DNA of 64,000 nt from Vibrio methylphosphonaticus (GTDB lineage: Bacteria > Pseudomonadota > Gammaproteobacteria > Enterobacterales > Vibrionaceae), in the NCBI RefSeq assembly GCF_023634655.1, contig NZ_JAMKMS010000001.1, positions 1-64,000 of the forward strand, written 5' to 3'. A model generated the notes under the pieces. That model ran no database searches and was not told the DNA's origin. It was given only the letters and a program-made list of their open reading frames with translations. Every line of letters starts with the position of its first letter. Positions within the stretch are counted from its first letter, which is position 1. This document shows positions 33,314 to 42,617 of this stretch, in pieces. The position numbers and the translations under genes are program-made.

Positions 33314-33793
33314 TTAACGGGCAGTCATGGTGAACGTCAAATAGGGTCCATGCTCATTGACAGCTTGACCACAGGATTGAAAGCCCAGTTTTTCTAGTAA
33401 GCGAATAGAAGAGTGATGGTCAACATCAACGTTGGCCGTCAATGACTGCACACCCAGTTCATGGCTCGCAGTCGGCAAAAAACACTGCAATACTTCTGTG
33501 GCGATTCCTTGGTTCCAATACTGCTTATCAAACAAAAAAACCAGTTCAGCTTGCTCTTCCACGTTATCAACAAACACATGACCTAAATAATCACGGCTGC
33601 GAATATCCAACACCGCCATTGCAAATATTTTTGGCTCTTCTAATAACGTTTGAAAGAGTTGACGAGCGGTTTGCAGTGAGTATGGGCCATTCATATGTTG
33701 ACGATTTTTGGCGCAAACATTTAGCATTAAAAAATCCGATTCTAAATGCTTAGTATATGGGACCAAAAGCGTCCTAAGTGTCGCAATTGTCAT
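33314..33793 (-). CDS. GNAT-family N-acetyltransferase
   Basis: Acetyl-CoA-dependent acetyltransferase of the RimJ/RimL-like type. Visible elements are an N-terminal strand (RTLLVPYTKHLESDFLML), VLDIRSRDYLGHVFVD, ELVFLFDKQYWNQGIATEVLQCFL (acetyl-CoA-binding motif A) and ANVDVDHHSSIRLLEKLGFQSCG (motif B). ATG 33793 has AAGGA seven bases upstream and is preferred over 33829. The substrate is unknown. It is a single gene whose upstream region backs onto the csrB terminator. Confidence 0.87.
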   Translation of the reverse strand: MTIATLRTLLVPYTKHLESDFLMLNVCAKNRQHMNGPYSLQTARQLFQTLLEEPKIFAMAVLDIRSRDYLGHVFVDNVEEQAELVFLFDKQYWNQGIATEVLQCFLPTASHELGVQSLTANVDVDHHSSIRLLEKLGFQSCGQAVNEHGPYLTFTMTAR

Positions 33794-33862
33794 GAGGCAT
33801 TCCTTTACGTTCATTCTGGTGTTGAACAATATAAGGAGAGGAGAAAAGACTTCGTGGATATG

Positions 33863-33899
33863 AAAAAAAGAAAAGCCCCAACACTTGCGTATTGGGGCT
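33863..33899 (-). terminator. terminator of csrB
   Basis: Read on the minus strand, AGCCCCAATAC pairs with GTGTTGGGGCT and is followed by TTTTCTTTTTTT. Confidence 0.92.
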
Positions 33900-34268
33900 A
33901 TAGTCTTACTCGCAGCAGTCCGGCTACTATAGGTGCTCCATGCATCTTCCGTAATAGTGGCTGAATCCTTCAGCTATATCCTTGCATCGCCGTCCTAGCG
34001 GTGTCCATATCATCCAATGACGCTAACCATCCCAGTCAGCTCGCTTCACTTGTTCCTTGAGCGGTGTCCTTGAACATCATCCTGATGTTGTTCCTAGCAC
34101 TCTCCTGAGTGTATCCCTGTCCTTTTAAATCATCTTCCTGATGATTTTTACGCATCCAGCGTTTGTCCTTACTTCCGTGCTAGTCACTCTAACCTTGAGT
34201 CACTAAATCTTCTTCCTGAAGATGACCTTCCTGTGTCTTTCCTGTTCCGTGTCAGCATCCTTCCGACA
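33863..34268 (-). ncRNA. csrB: CsrB-family regulatory RNA
   Basis: A roughly 400-nt RNA that binds and sequesters the translational regulator CsrA. The minus strand of this gene-free stretch carries about 26 GGA triplets, many as AGGA or GGAA in hairpin loops such as ATCAGGATGAT and CTTCAGGAAG. It ends in a strong terminator (33863-33899: AGCCCCAA...TTGGGGCT then T-run). A -10-like TAAATT lies at 34275-34280, placing the 5' end near 34268. It sits beside truC-yqcC, as in E. coli. Ends are estimated from the promoter and terminator. Confidence 0.93.
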
Positions 34269-34426
34269 AGTTCTAATTTACGCGATTTCAGCTTTGAGAC
34301 AATATACTGACAACAAAACTTTCTGCGCCAATAAAATGGAAAACAAAAACAACCTCATAAAATCAAAAATTTAAGACAAAACCAACAGACAAAAACCTGA
34401 TACTTTTCTCTTTATCTTACAGCTCA

Positions 34427-34444
34427 TGTGAGAGATCTCTCACG
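34427..34444. promoter_or_regulatory. GacA/UvrY (VarA) upstream activating palindrome for csrB
   Basis: TGTGAGAGATCTCTCACG contains a perfect 16-bp dyad (34428-34443) and closely matches the TGTAAGAGATCTCTTACA consensus for GacA/UvrY-type response regulators. It lies about 160 bp upstream of the estimated csrB 5' end, similar to the distal site in E. coli. Confidence 0.85.
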
Positions 34445-34579
34445 CAGTATTTCCACTTTGCCCGTTCCTCTGTTTATCGCAAAGGACACCGCAGGCTGTC
34501 TGCATCACAATTTGTTGGCTGTACCCTCACGCCATTCAAATGTAATATTCATTGATGACCTATTTAATGGATAAAAACG

Positions 34580-34867
34580 ATGTTAACCAAAGACGTTTCT
34601 GCTGAGATTCACGCTGTCCTCACGAGTTTAAACGAAGAAGGAAAGGAACCAACCGTCGCTTTGGTCAAAGGCCGACTATCGACAAAAGTCCCAATGCCGG
34701 CTCTCATCACTGTCATTAAGTCATGGAAAGCTACTCAACATATTCCTAAGGTTGAAGTTGCCGCAGACAACCGTTCGCTTTCTCAAGAAGCTCGAATTGC
34801 AGCCTTGGAAGCTCAGGTAGAACAGTTAATAACAAGACTAGAAAAGTTGGAAAATACACATGGTTAA
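34580..34867 (+). CDS. KfrA-N-like small DNA-binding protein, 95 aa
   Basis: Probable small DNA-binding protein. Residues about 1-55 ([43 protein letters not shown]) resemble the helix-turn-helix part of KfrA N-terminal domains ('...G.xPTVxxVRxxLG...'). The C-terminus ([22 protein letters not shown]) is a coiled coil, probably for dimerisation. It ends 8 bp inside the next gene, so it is coupled to yaiI. Its targets are unknown. The resemblance was made by eye and is moderate. Confidence 0.7.
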   Translation: MLTKDVSAEIHAVLTSLNEEGKEPTVALVKGRLSTKVPMPALITVIKSWKATQHIPKVEVAADNRSLSQEARIAALEAQVEQLITRLEKLENTHG

Positions 34868-35312
34868 AATTTGGGTAGATGCCGATGCATGTCCAAAGGT
34901 GATTAGAGAAACTCTTTGTCGAGCCGCTGAAAGAACCGGACTTACCTGCACGTTTGTTGCAAACCACACCGTTCCAGTTCCAAAGCGCGATAATATTCAT
35001 TCGATTACGGTACCCGCAGGTTTTGACATTGCAGACAATGAAATCGTTAGACGCGTTGAAGCGGGGGATTTAGTGATTACCTCAGATATCCCACTAGCGG
35101 ATGAAGTGATCACCAAAAATGCTTTAGCACTGAGCCCTCGTGGTGAGCTTTATACAAAAGAAACCATTAAAGCACGGCTTAACATTCGTGATTTTATGGA
35201 CACCATGCGTTCAAGTGGTATTCAAACTGGAGGACCCGCTCCATTGGGTCAAACGGAGAGACGCGAATTTGCCAATAATTTGGACCGATTTTTGGCTAAG
35301 GCGAAGCGTTAA
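34860..35312 (+). CDS. yaiI: YaiI/YqxD family protein (UPF0178)
   Basis: Conserved protein of unknown function with a PIN-like fold. The family pattern is complete: [60 protein letters not shown] and [21 protein letters not shown]. The conserved Asp residues could bind metal, as in PIN nucleases. It is 150 aa, normal length. Its start overlaps the preceding gene by 8 bp. A bidirectional terminator at 35355-35383 follows, after a perfect 15-bp tandem duplication. Confidence 0.94.
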   Translation: MVKIWVDADACPKVIRETLCRAAERTGLTCTFVANHTVPVPKRDNIHSITVPAGFDIADNEIVRRVEAGDLVITSDIPLADEVITKNALALSPRGELYTKETIKARLNIRDFMDTMRSSGIQTGGPAPLGQTERREFANNLDRFLAKAKR

Positions 35313-35318
35313 GCCTAC

Positions 35319-35348
35319 TTGTGATCAATTCAATTGTGATCAATTCAA
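35319..35348. repeat. perfect 15-bp tandem duplication after yaiI
   Basis: TTGTGATCAATTCAA occurs at 35319-35333 and again at 35334-35348, starting seven bases after the yaiI stop. Confidence 0.9.
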
Positions 35349-35354
35349 AGCATC

Positions 35355-35383
35355 AAAAAAGGCGCAGAATTCTGCGCCTTTTT
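35355..35383. terminator. bidirectional terminator between yaiI and proA
   Basis: AAAAAAGGCGCAGAA pairs with TTCTGCGCCTTTTT. It serves both converging transcripts. Confidence 0.88.
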
Positions 35384-35406
35384 GTTCGTATTAATGTGAT
35401 GACTCG

Positions 35407-36657
35407 CTACGGTCTCGCTAGGTAATCCGCTTTTCCTACCCACTTATAGCTAGTCAACTCCTCTAGGCCCATCGGGCCACGAGCATGAAGCTTTTGTGTC
35501 GACACGGCGACTTCCGCTCCTAGACCAAATTGCGCACCATCGGTAAAACGTGTCGACGCATTCACATAGACGGCCGCTGAACCCACTGAGTTAATAAATT
35601 TCTCTGCGCTTACCAAACTATTGGTCATGATGGCATCAGAGTGGCTAGCATTATGAATTCGCATATGGTCAATCGCTTCATCCACATTCGCAACAACCTT
35701 CACACCAAGAGTATAGCTGAGCCACTCAGTATCAAAGTCACCCTCTTTTGCTGCACGTAAATCATCTGCACCATCAAGTATGGCAAGTGCTTTAGGCTCG
35801 GCAACGAGTGCAACTTTCCCCTGGATACGCTGTGAGAACGCCGCTAAGAACTCTGTCGCTACTTTTTCATGCACTAACAAGGTATCGAGTGAGTTACACG
35901 CAGAAGGACGCTGAACCTTAGCGTTCTCTACAACGTCCATAGAGCGTGTTAGATCAGCCGACTCATCGACAAAGATATGGCTGATACCAAAGCCACCAAT
36001 GATCACTGGAATATTACTGTTCTCTTTACACATTTTGTGTAAACCAGCACCACCACGCGGGATAATCATGTCAACATAATCATCAAGCTTTAACAGCTGT
36101 GAGACTAGTTCACGATCAGGTTTTTCAATATATTGCACTGACGCTGCTGGCAAACCAGCTTTCGACAATGCTGATTGAATCACCTTCACTAATTCCATAT
36201 TGGAGTGAAAGGTTTCTTTACCGCCACGCAAAATACTCGCGTTGCCCGTTTTTAAACACAATGCGGCAATATCAATGGTCACGTTTGGACGAGCTTCATA
36301 GATAACACCCACAACGCCTAATGGTACGCGACGACGAGATAAGCTCATGCCATTCTCTAGGACCTTGCTGTCCATCTCACTACCAACAGGGTCATTGAGC
36401 GTGATAACGTTGCGAACGTCATCAGCAATGCCTTTTAATCGCTGCTCATTTAGCAATAAGCGGTCAAGTAACGCTTCGGTCAGTCCTGCTTCTCTTCCTA
36501 AATTAATATCGATGGCATTCGCAGCCAAGATAGCAGGCAAGTTCGCCTCAAGTTCATCAGCGATAATATGCAATGCCTGATTTTTCTGTGCCGTCGAGGC
36601 GGTAGCCAGCGCAAAACTAGCCTGTTTTGCATCGCGACCCATTTGGATCATATCCAT
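35407..36657 (-). CDS. proA: glutamate-5-semialdehyde dehydrogenase
   Basis: Second step of proline synthesis: NADPH-dependent reduction of glutamyl phosphate. It is 416 aa with family landmarks [48 protein letters not shown] and the catalytic Cys region [15 protein letters not shown], then [37 protein letters not shown]. It is encoded 19 bp after proB in the same direction, a classical proBA operon. Confidence 0.97.
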   Translation of the reverse strand: MDMIQMGRDAKQASFALATASTAQKNQALHIIADELEANLPAILAANAIDINLGREAGLTEALLDRLLLNEQRLKGIADDVRNVITLNDPVGSEMDSKVLENGMSLSRRRVPLGVVGVIYEARPNVTIDIAALCLKTGNASILRGGKETFHSNMELVKVIQSALSKAGLPAASVQYIEKPDRELVSQLLKLDDYVDMIIPRGGAGLHKMCKENSNIPVIIGGFGISHIFVDESADLTRSMDVVENAKVQRPSACNSLDTLLVHEKVATEFLAAFSQRIQGKVALVAEPKALAILDGADDLRAAKEGDFDTEWLSYTLGVKVVANVDEAIDHMRIHNASHSDAIMTNSLVSAEKFINSVGSAAVYVNASTRFTDGAQFGLGAEVAVSTQKLHARGPMGLEELTSYKWVGKADYLARP

Positions 36658-36676
36658 AATTTATCCTTTTGAATTC

Positions 36677-37813
36677 TTAATCTTGAATGACAACCATGTC
36701 GTCACGGTGAATCACTTCTGAACCATAGTCGTAGCCAAGCAGCGCAGAGATTTCATTACTGTGCTTACCTGAGATCTTCGCAAGATCGCTATCAGAATAA
36801 CCACAAATACCCCGAGCAATCAGTGCCCCATCGAGCGTTGTCACGCGGACTACATCGCCGCGACTAAAATGACCCGACACGCTCACTACGCCTTTCGCTA
36901 GGAGGCTGCTTCCCTTCCCAATCACCGCATTAACTGCGCCTTTATCAATAACAATATCACCCGTTGCCGCTGGACCGGCTAAAATCCAACGCTTACGGTT
37001 TTCTAGTGCTTCAGCTAAAGGCAAGAAACGCGTCCCTTGTGGCTGTTCAGACAAAGCGTCAAAAATTACGTTTTCCGCACTTCCTGCGGCAATAATAACT
37101 TCGATACCCGCGCGTCGAGCAATATCAGCCGCTTGCAATTTCGTTGCCATGCCGCCAGTACCCAGCGTGGTCCCGCTGCCACCGGCAATCTTACGCAGCG
37201 TTTCATCAATTGTTGTTACTTCACGTATCAACTCAGCGTTAGGATCTTTACGAGGATCGGCGGTAAATAAACCGCGCTGATCCGTCAATAGTAGTAATTT
37301 GTCAGCCCCACATAAAATACCTACTAACGCGGATAAGTTATCGTTATCGCCAACTTTAATTTCTGTTGTCGCCACCGCATCATTCTCATTCACAATCGGA
37401 ATAATGTCGTGGTTAACAAGTGCATTAATAGTATCTCGCGCGTTGAGGAAACGTTCGCGATCATCAAGATCAGCACGAGTCAGGAGCATTTGTCCTATTT
37501 TAAGGCCGTAAATTGCAAATAAAGACTCCCAAACTTGAATCAATTGGCTTTGACCCACCGCAGCAAGCAACTGTTTGCTCGCCATTGAATTGGGAAGTGC
37601 GGGGTAATCAAGATGTTCACGGCCAGCCGCGATCGCGCCAGACGAAACAATCACGACAGAATGACCCAGTTTTTTTAACTCAGCACATTGTCTAACTAGC
37701 TCCACCATATGCGCCTTATTTAGCGCCAGTGAGCCACCCGTAAGAACACTTGTTCCCAACTTCACCACAACGGTTTGTGTATTGGTCGTTACAGAATTGA
37801 TTTCAGTTGCCAT
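36677..37813 (-). CDS. proB: glutamate 5-kinase
   Basis: First and feedback-controlled step of proline synthesis. The amino acid kinase domain ([73 protein letters not shown]) is followed by the C-terminal PUA domain (from about 285, [25 protein letters not shown]). Length 378 aa is normal. It is the first gene of proBA. Confidence 0.97.
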   Translation of the reverse strand: MATEINSVTTNTQTVVVKLGTSVLTGGSLALNKAHMVELVRQCAELKKLGHSVVIVSSGAIAAGREHLDYPALPNSMASKQLLAAVGQSQLIQVWESLFAIYGLKIGQMLLTRADLDDRERFLNARDTINALVNHDIIPIVNENDAVATTEIKVGDNDNLSALVGILCGADKLLLLTDQRGLFTADPRKDPNAELIREVTTIDETLRKIAGGSGTTLGTGGMATKLQAADIARRAGIEVIIAAGSAENVIFDALSEQPQGTRFLPLAEALENRKRWILAGPAATGDIVIDKGAVNAVIGKGSSLLAKGVVSVSGHFSRGDVVRVTTLDGALIARGICGYSDSDLAKISGKHSNEISALLGYDYGSEVIHRDDMVVIQD

Positions 37814-37929
37814 TTCTTTGAGCTTGATATGAAAAATTTAATAGGAGTGATGTTTTAGCAATCAAACATCAATTGTACAAGTAAAAACTGGTTAGCAGGG
37901 AAAGAGGGGGGTAGATAAACGATTAAAAT

Positions 37930-37952
37930 AGCCTCAGGGATCCCTAAGGCTA
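37930..37952. terminator. hairpin downstream of crl
   Basis: TAGCCTCAGGG and CCCTAAGGCTA form a stem with one mismatch over an AT loop. On the minus strand it is followed by TTTTAAT and lies 24 bp beyond the crl stop. Confidence 0.65.
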
Positions 37953-37975
37953 CTTACTTGCAACATTAAGCCTAC

Positions 37976-38365
37976 TTACACAAACTCAACCGAATCATCA
38001 TGAATCTCTACAGAGAGCTTAAATTTATCATTTAAGGCTTTCGTCAGTTTTTCATGAAACACTTCTTGAGTGCGAGTAATCTCCGCCGTTGCTGCTTTCG
38101 GGGCAGATTCAAGTACCCACTCACCCACTTGGTTATAGCGGCCAATCTGGTAGATGGCTTCTAATTTTGCGTCGTCTATGGATAAATCTAACCACCAGCC
38201 CCAAAACTCACGGTCTTCGGGTGACTTACTATCATCTACACATACCGACAAGCAATCAAAATGGTAGGCTCCTTCTTTACACAATGGTTCTCTCAAGTAG
38301 GGACCAATGGCTTTTAGTGCCGTAATCAAACGGTAATGTGTGGGTTTTTTCGCCTCTTCTGACAT
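37976..38365 (-). CDS. crl: sigma factor-binding protein Crl
   Basis: Binds RpoS and favours assembly of the sigma-S holoenzyme. The family signature is present: HYRLITALKAIGPYLREPLC, the Cys/Trp-rich core FDCLSVCVDDSKSPEDREFWGWWLDL, and YNQVGEWVLE. ATG 38365 has GGAG seven bases upstream; the frame also opens at 38383. It is 129 aa, the normal length. It lies beside frsA as in E. coli, reading in the same direction. Confidence 0.94.
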   Translation of the reverse strand: MSEEAKKPTHYRLITALKAIGPYLREPLCKEGAYHFDCLSVCVDDSKSPEDREFWGWWLDLSIDDAKLEAIYQIGRYNQVGEWVLESAPKAATAEITRTQEVFHEKLTKALNDKFKLSVEIHDDSVEFV

Positions 38366-38493
38366 CATGAAACTCCGTTTCAACGTAAAAATACTATTTA
38401 AACTGCATAAGCCTACAACTCATGATTTATTTATATTTTTACCATAGGTTTGATTACACAGTTATTTCATATTTAACTAAATACAAACAAATG

Positions 38494-39741
38494 TCACCTG
38501 AAAAGTTCATCATTTAACCACTTTATCGCCATTTCTAGCGATTGCTCGTATCCTTTGGCGATTCCTTTGGCTGGAATCTGCTTCGCTTTACCATAATCGC
38601 TAAACATCGCGACCAGGCGGTTGTCAGAAATTGGCGATACCATATCGCCTTCTAGGCTCATTGCCAATATAGGGACTCGTGTACGGCGAGACGTCAAAAA
38701 GCCTTGGACTTTAAGTGACCAAGCCATAAGCTGACCTGATAAGCTATTTATATCGACAACATCTTTTCCCAGACGTGATGCCAACATATCCAAATACATC
38801 TTTGGCATCTGCTTGATCTTTTCTGGCTTGGTTAACACATCGTGTATTGGAGCACCGAGAGAAACACAGCCCTTAATTTTATAGGGCTCTAAAAACGATA
38901 ACCGTACCATTGCATTGCCACCAAAGCGGAAGCCAAGCAAACCCACTTTAAAGTGATCGACCCAAGGAATATTTGGCAATTCATTGAGCACGGCTTGATG
39001 CAAGCACGAGCTGTCTTCGCTCAAAGGCCAACGAGCGCTGTGACCAATAGAAGGCATATCAACCGTCAACATAGCAATGCCTGCGGGTGCGAGATAGTCT
39101 CGATACAAGCGCCACATATCCGTTTGCAACGAATCCAGTCCCGCACTAACAATGACCACAGGTTGAGGTTTATCAGTACTCGGTAAATGAAGGTTGGCAA
39201 TAATACGCTTGTTCTTATACGGAATTTCAAGTTGCTTGATAATGTGACTCGTCCGTTTAGCCGCTTCATTATAAGCCGTGTTTGCAAGCACCTGCGCTTG
39301 AAGTGCCAAATTGTCATTTTTTAAGTGCGGGTAACCAGCAATACTAAAACACAACGATGCGGTAAAAAGCTGCTCAGCTGAAGCGTCACCAACGAGATCA
39401 TTGGCCTGCTTTTGGTGCTGCATACCCAATTTAGTCCACTCATAGTTCCAGTTTCCGCTGTGATACCCCATCACAGTATCTAACCACTCATCCACCGTAC
39501 GAGAATGATCAGACGAAGCAATACGAGCAAGAATGCGCTCTTGCTCTATGGGATCAACACCTTGCCAAACCCACTGTAGTCGCAGTAAGTTTCGATACCA
39601 GGCTCTTGGCATCTGCTCTCGCTTCTCTTCCAGAATTTTCTCACTACTCGGCATATACCTCATGAGACGAGAAGTTTCTTTCGCCTGCTTGTTCTTTTCA
39701 AACAAGGTTTCGGAGATATTTTTACTGACTTCTTCTGACAT
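38494..39741 (-). CDS. frsA: FrsA-type esterase (fermentation-respiration switch protein)
   Basis: Alpha/beta-hydrolase of the FrsA family; in Vibrio vulnificus and E. coli it links to glucose-PTS signalling through IIA-Glc. It is 415 aa. The N-terminal cap includes KLGMQHQKQANDLVGDASAEQL. The hydrolase part has PVVIVSAGLDSLQTDMWRLY, VDMPSIGHSARWPL and the nucleophile-elbow region VGLLGFRFGGNAMVRLSF, where the usual GxSxG Ser is replaced by Phe, as in other FrsA. A late stretch is AMSLEGDMVSPISDN. It is next to crl. Confidence 0.93.
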   Translation of the reverse strand: MSEEVSKNISETLFEKNKQAKETSRLMRYMPSSEKILEEKREQMPRAWYRNLLRLQWVWQGVDPIEQERILARIASSDHSRTVDEWLDTVMGYHSGNWNYEWTKLGMQHQKQANDLVGDASAEQLFTASLCFSIAGYPHLKNDNLALQAQVLANTAYNEAAKRTSHIIKQLEIPYKNKRIIANLHLPSTDKPQPVVIVSAGLDSLQTDMWRLYRDYLAPAGIAMLTVDMPSIGHSARWPLSEDSSCLHQAVLNELPNIPWVDHFKVGLLGFRFGGNAMVRLSFLEPYKIKGCVSLGAPIHDVLTKPEKIKQMPKMYLDMLASRLGKDVVDINSLSGQLMAWSLKVQGFLTSRRTRVPILAMSLEGDMVSPISDNRLVAMFSDYGKAKQIPAKGIAKGYEQSLEMAIKWLNDELFR

Positions 39742-39854
39742 ACAATGACCTTACTAATCTCATTCCTATCTATAGTAATCAAAAAACCGTTTTGGTTCAG
39801 TTCTTTTACATCGGCAGAGGACAAACCGTATCTAACTCACTATCGTTCAGGCAT

Positions 39855-39880
39855 AAAAAAGCCCACATTGTTATGTGGGC
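39855..39880. terminator. terminator of the gpt transcript
   Basis: On the minus strand AGCCCACA pairs with TGTGGGCT and is followed by TTTTTT. It lies 22 bp beyond the gpt stop. Confidence 0.85.
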
Positions 39881-39902
39881 TCTCACTCTACGAATATCGT
39901 CG

Positions 39903-40367
39903 TTATTTCTGCTTGCGATTCACAGGCTCTACATAAGATAGAACCATATCCCAAGGCTGCTCAATCCATGTATCTTGTGGAATATCAACAATATACTCAT
40001 CAACAAGATCAATACCAGCAGGCTTAGCACAAACGGTAATTAACTTCGCTTTTGGGTACATTTCACGAATTTTACGAGCCGTATCGCCACTGTCGACTAA
40101 GTCGTCGACGATCAAGAAACCTTCACCATCGTGTTCAGGCGCTTTCAGTACCGTCATATCACGTTGATGATCGTGATCGTAGCTAGAAATACATACTGTA
40201 TCAACAAAACGAATACCCAATTCACGAGCTAGAATCGCAGCAGGAACCAAACCACCACGGCTTACACCTATGATGCCTTTCCACTGTTCAGCTGGCATTT
40301 GAAGCTCAGCAAGTTGACGGCAATATGCATGCATATTGTCCCATGTAATGATGAATTTGTTAGACAT
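39903..40367 (-). CDS. gpt: xanthine-guanine phosphoribosyltransferase
   Basis: Purine salvage enzyme making XMP/GMP from free bases and PRPP. The PRPP-binding loop is [18 protein letters not shown] and the base-binding end is [37 protein letters not shown] is also typical. It is 154 aa, the usual size. It lies 37 bp after a purine-type permease gene, so uptake and salvage are likely co-expressed. Confidence 0.97.
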   Translation of the reverse strand: MSNKFIITWDNMHAYCRQLAELQMPAEQWKGIIGVSRGGLVPAAILARELGIRFVDTVCISSYDHDHQRDMTVLKAPEHDGEGFLIVDDLVDSGDTARKIREMYPKAKLITVCAKPAGIDLVDEYIVDIPQDTWIEQPWDMVLSYVEPVNRKQK

Positions 40368-40404
40368 AGTAAAAACCTAAATTATGTAAGATCGAATGAG
40401 CCAA

Positions 40405-41700
40405 TTATGCTGCTTCAAGGACATACTTGATGATGAAGATCGCTGCCATTACCCAAACACTGACTGAAACGTCGCGGCCTTTGCCACTGAACAGTTTAAT
40501 TGCCGCGTATGAAATAAAGCCCAAAGAGATACCTTCTGCAATAGAGAACGTAAATGGCATCATCAAGCAAGTCACCACAACTGGTGCGGCTTCGGTAAGA
40601 TCACGCCAATCAATGCTCACTAATCCTGACATCATCAGAATTGCTACATATAACAGCGCGCCAGCCGTCGCGTAAGCAGGGATCATACCCGCTAAAGGCG
40701 AGAAGAATAATGCAAGTACAAACAAAATGCCAACAACTACGGCAGTTAATCCTGTTCGACCACCAACAGCCACGCCTGCTGTACTTTCTACAAACGATGT
40801 GGTGTTTGATGTACCAAGCAGAGCACCAACCGATGTAGCCGTTGAGTCAGCCAGTAACGCTTTATTTAGACGAGGGATTTTTCCATCTTTATCAATAAGG
40901 TCTGCTTTTTGAGCAACACCAACCAAGGTGCCAGCCGTATCAAATAGGTCAACAAATAAGAAAGCAAAGACCACTGAAATCATGCCAATTTCAAACATAT
41001 GTGAGAAATCAAGCTGTAAGAACGTTGGTGCAATGCTTGGTGGCGCAGACATAATGCCGTGCCATTGAACATCACCAAAGATAATACCCAGCGCTGTCAC
41101 TGAAAGAATAGCGATCATCACCGCGCCTTTTAGGCCGCGATGTACAAGGGCAATAGTTAGGAAGAAACCAAAGGCAGCCAAAACAGCAGGCAGTGATGTA
41201 ATCGCACCCATTGAAACCAGCGTTGCCGGGTTATCAACCACAATACCGGAGTTCTTCAAGGCGATAAGCGCTAAGAATAAACCAATACCCGCTGAAATAC
41301 CGGTACGCAAAGACATTGGAATAGAGTTGATGATCCACTCACGAATCTTAAAGACACTTAATAGAATGAATAGAACGCCCGAACAGAACACTGCTGCCAG
41401 CGCCACTTGCCACGTATGGCCCATTCCAAGAACAACCGCATAAGTAAAAAATGCATTCAAGCCCATTCCCGGCGCTTGTGCAATAGGATAGTTTGCTACA
41501 AAACCCATAATGAAACAGCCAATTGCAGCAGCTAAACACGTTGCCACAAAAACAGCATCACGATCCATTCCTGCATCCGCTAGGATAGCTGGGTTTACAA
41601 AGATAATGTAAGCCATTGTCAGGAAGGTAGTAAGTCCAGCAATGATCTCAGTGCGCACATTTGTGCCATTTTCACTGAGTTTAAATAGCCTTTCGAGCAT
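40405..41700 (-). CDS. NCS2/AzgA-family purine permease
   Basis: Inner-membrane proton symporter for a purine base, probably adenine or guanine/hypoxanthine. The AzgA-type pattern is clear: TEIIAGLTTFLTMAYIIFVNPAIL, APGMGLNAFFTYAVVLGMG, ISAGIGLFLALIALKNSGIV, FLFVDLFDTAGTLVGVAQKA and GTSNTTSFVESTAGVAVGGRTG. It is 431 aa with about 12-14 segments. A strong PurR-type box lies 23 bp upstream of the start and gpt follows in the same direction. Exact base preference is not decidable by eye. Confidence 0.93.
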   Translation of the reverse strand: MLERLFKLSENGTNVRTEIIAGLTTFLTMAYIIFVNPAILADAGMDRDAVFVATCLAAAIGCFIMGFVANYPIAQAPGMGLNAFFTYAVVLGMGHTWQVALAAVFCSGVLFILLSVFKIREWIINSIPMSLRTGISAGIGLFLALIALKNSGIVVDNPATLVSMGAITSLPAVLAAFGFFLTIALVHRGLKGAVMIAILSVTALGIIFGDVQWHGIMSAPPSIAPTFLQLDFSHMFEIGMISVVFAFLFVDLFDTAGTLVGVAQKADLIDKDGKIPRLNKALLADSTATSVGALLGTSNTTSFVESTAGVAVGGRTGLTAVVVGILFVLALFFSPLAGMIPAYATAGALLYVAILMMSGLVSIDWRDLTEAAPVVVTCLMMPFTFSIAEGISLGFISYAAIKLFSGKGRDVSVSVWVMAAIFIIKYVLEAA

Positions 41701-41722
41701 ATTCGAATCCCTAAAGAGTAAA

Positions 41723-41750
41723 AAGTAAACGGTTGCGTAAACGATTGGCG
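41723..41750. promoter_or_regulatory. PurR-type operators upstream of the purine permease
   Basis: AAGTAAACGGTTGCGT (41723-41738) agrees with the 16-bp PurR consensus ACGCAAACGTTTGCGT at 13 positions. A second, weaker overlapping box, GCGTAAACGATTGGCG (41735-41750), agrees at 10. They lie immediately upstream of the permease start, where PurR would block transcription. Confidence 0.7.
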
Positions 41751-41977
41751 CGAATTATAAGGGGTTCAATTCGCAAATTCTACCTAGAATTTTCACTCTA
41801 TTGCAGATAAATGCTCATCAATATGCAATCAATTAACTATATAATGGTAACAAATTGAAATAGTTAGTGACTAAATCATCATGAACAAACGAAATTATCT
41901 TCACACCAACTGCATACTATTTATACAGCAATTGACATTATAGAAGACAAGATAGGGAAGGCGCTGAGATAACAGAC

Positions 41978-42272
41978 AAAAAAAACGCCACTCAAAGAGT
42001 GGCGGTAGAAAAATTTTGGTCATCAATTGGGGTAACCAGCGATAATTTCTAAATATAGGGGTATAAACTATGTTGTCTACCGATAGTAGACGCTGTAAGC
42101 GAAGTCTTGTGTGTATACATTTTTACTTGTCCAAAACATCGCGCTTGCTAAACCTTTCATAAATATCACCTTAAACAATACAACGTAAATTAAATGTTGA
42201 ATCTCGGTTCCTTGGAGGCGATAACTCGGGTTCAATCCTTGAACGGGTTAGTTGAATTCATCAACTGACCAA
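41978..42272 (-). ncRNA. VcdRP-like dual-function RNA (candidate)
   Basis: An isolated minus-strand transcription unit between the permease and pepD. It has TTTACA (42302-42307), a 17-bp spacer, TATGGT (42279-42284), a CRP site overlapping the -35, a 27-codon ORF, and a terminator at 41978-42004 (CGCCACTC-TTT-GAGTGGCG then eight T). Between the ORF and terminator are two ACCCC motifs (42028-42032 and 42058-42062). This matches the description, as I recall it, of V. cholerae VcdRP: a CRP-repressed RNA with a short ORF whose C-rich stretches pair with PTS mRNAs. Identity is inferred from organisation. Confidence 0.65.
42077..42160 (-). CDS. 27-aa small protein (VcdP-like candidate)
   Basis: ATG 42160 is preceded by AAGGTGAT seven bases upstream and the frame ends at TAG 42079-42077. 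The peptide begins MKGLASAMFWTS and ends FAYSVYYR; it is soluble, aromatic-rich and lacks a membrane segment. It sits inside the CRP-associated transcript 42272-41978. The V. cholerae counterpart, VcdP, is reported at 29 aa and stimulates citrate synthase; the similar size and setting suggest the same role here, but I cannot compare the sequences. Confidence 0.6.
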   Translation of the reverse strand: MKGLASAMFWTSKNVYTQDFAYSVYYR

Positions 42273-42308
42273 AAGAATACCATACCGATGATAAATTACA
42301 ATGTAAAT

Positions 42309-42324
42309 CGTGATTTAAATCACA
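42309..42324. promoter_or_regulatory. CRP-type site at the small-RNA promoter
   Basis: CGTGATTTAAATCACA matches TGTGA-N6-TCACA at all but one base. Its centre is about 44 bp upstream of the predicted transcription start and it abuts the -35 element, so CRP could either activate or block the promoter. Confidence 0.7.
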
Positions 42325-42617
42325 ATTAGTTACCATGGACGCAAACAAACACATAAAACTGAAAGTTTATTACAAAATTTAGATCTAAAAGAGTCAAATA
42401 TCAGTTAGATTAGCGATTAACCCTCAATACTGCACACTTTCTTTACATCAACTTCATACTACTTATCTACCACTACGCCCTGTTTACAACTACTCCCCGT
42501 TTACAACTAATGGTATCCTTTGCGCATCTTTAATCGCTAGAAAACCAGAGAATCACAATGAAATTTGTGCTTTATCAGGAATAAATATCTAGCAAAGTCG
42601 CTACAAAGGAGAGATCT

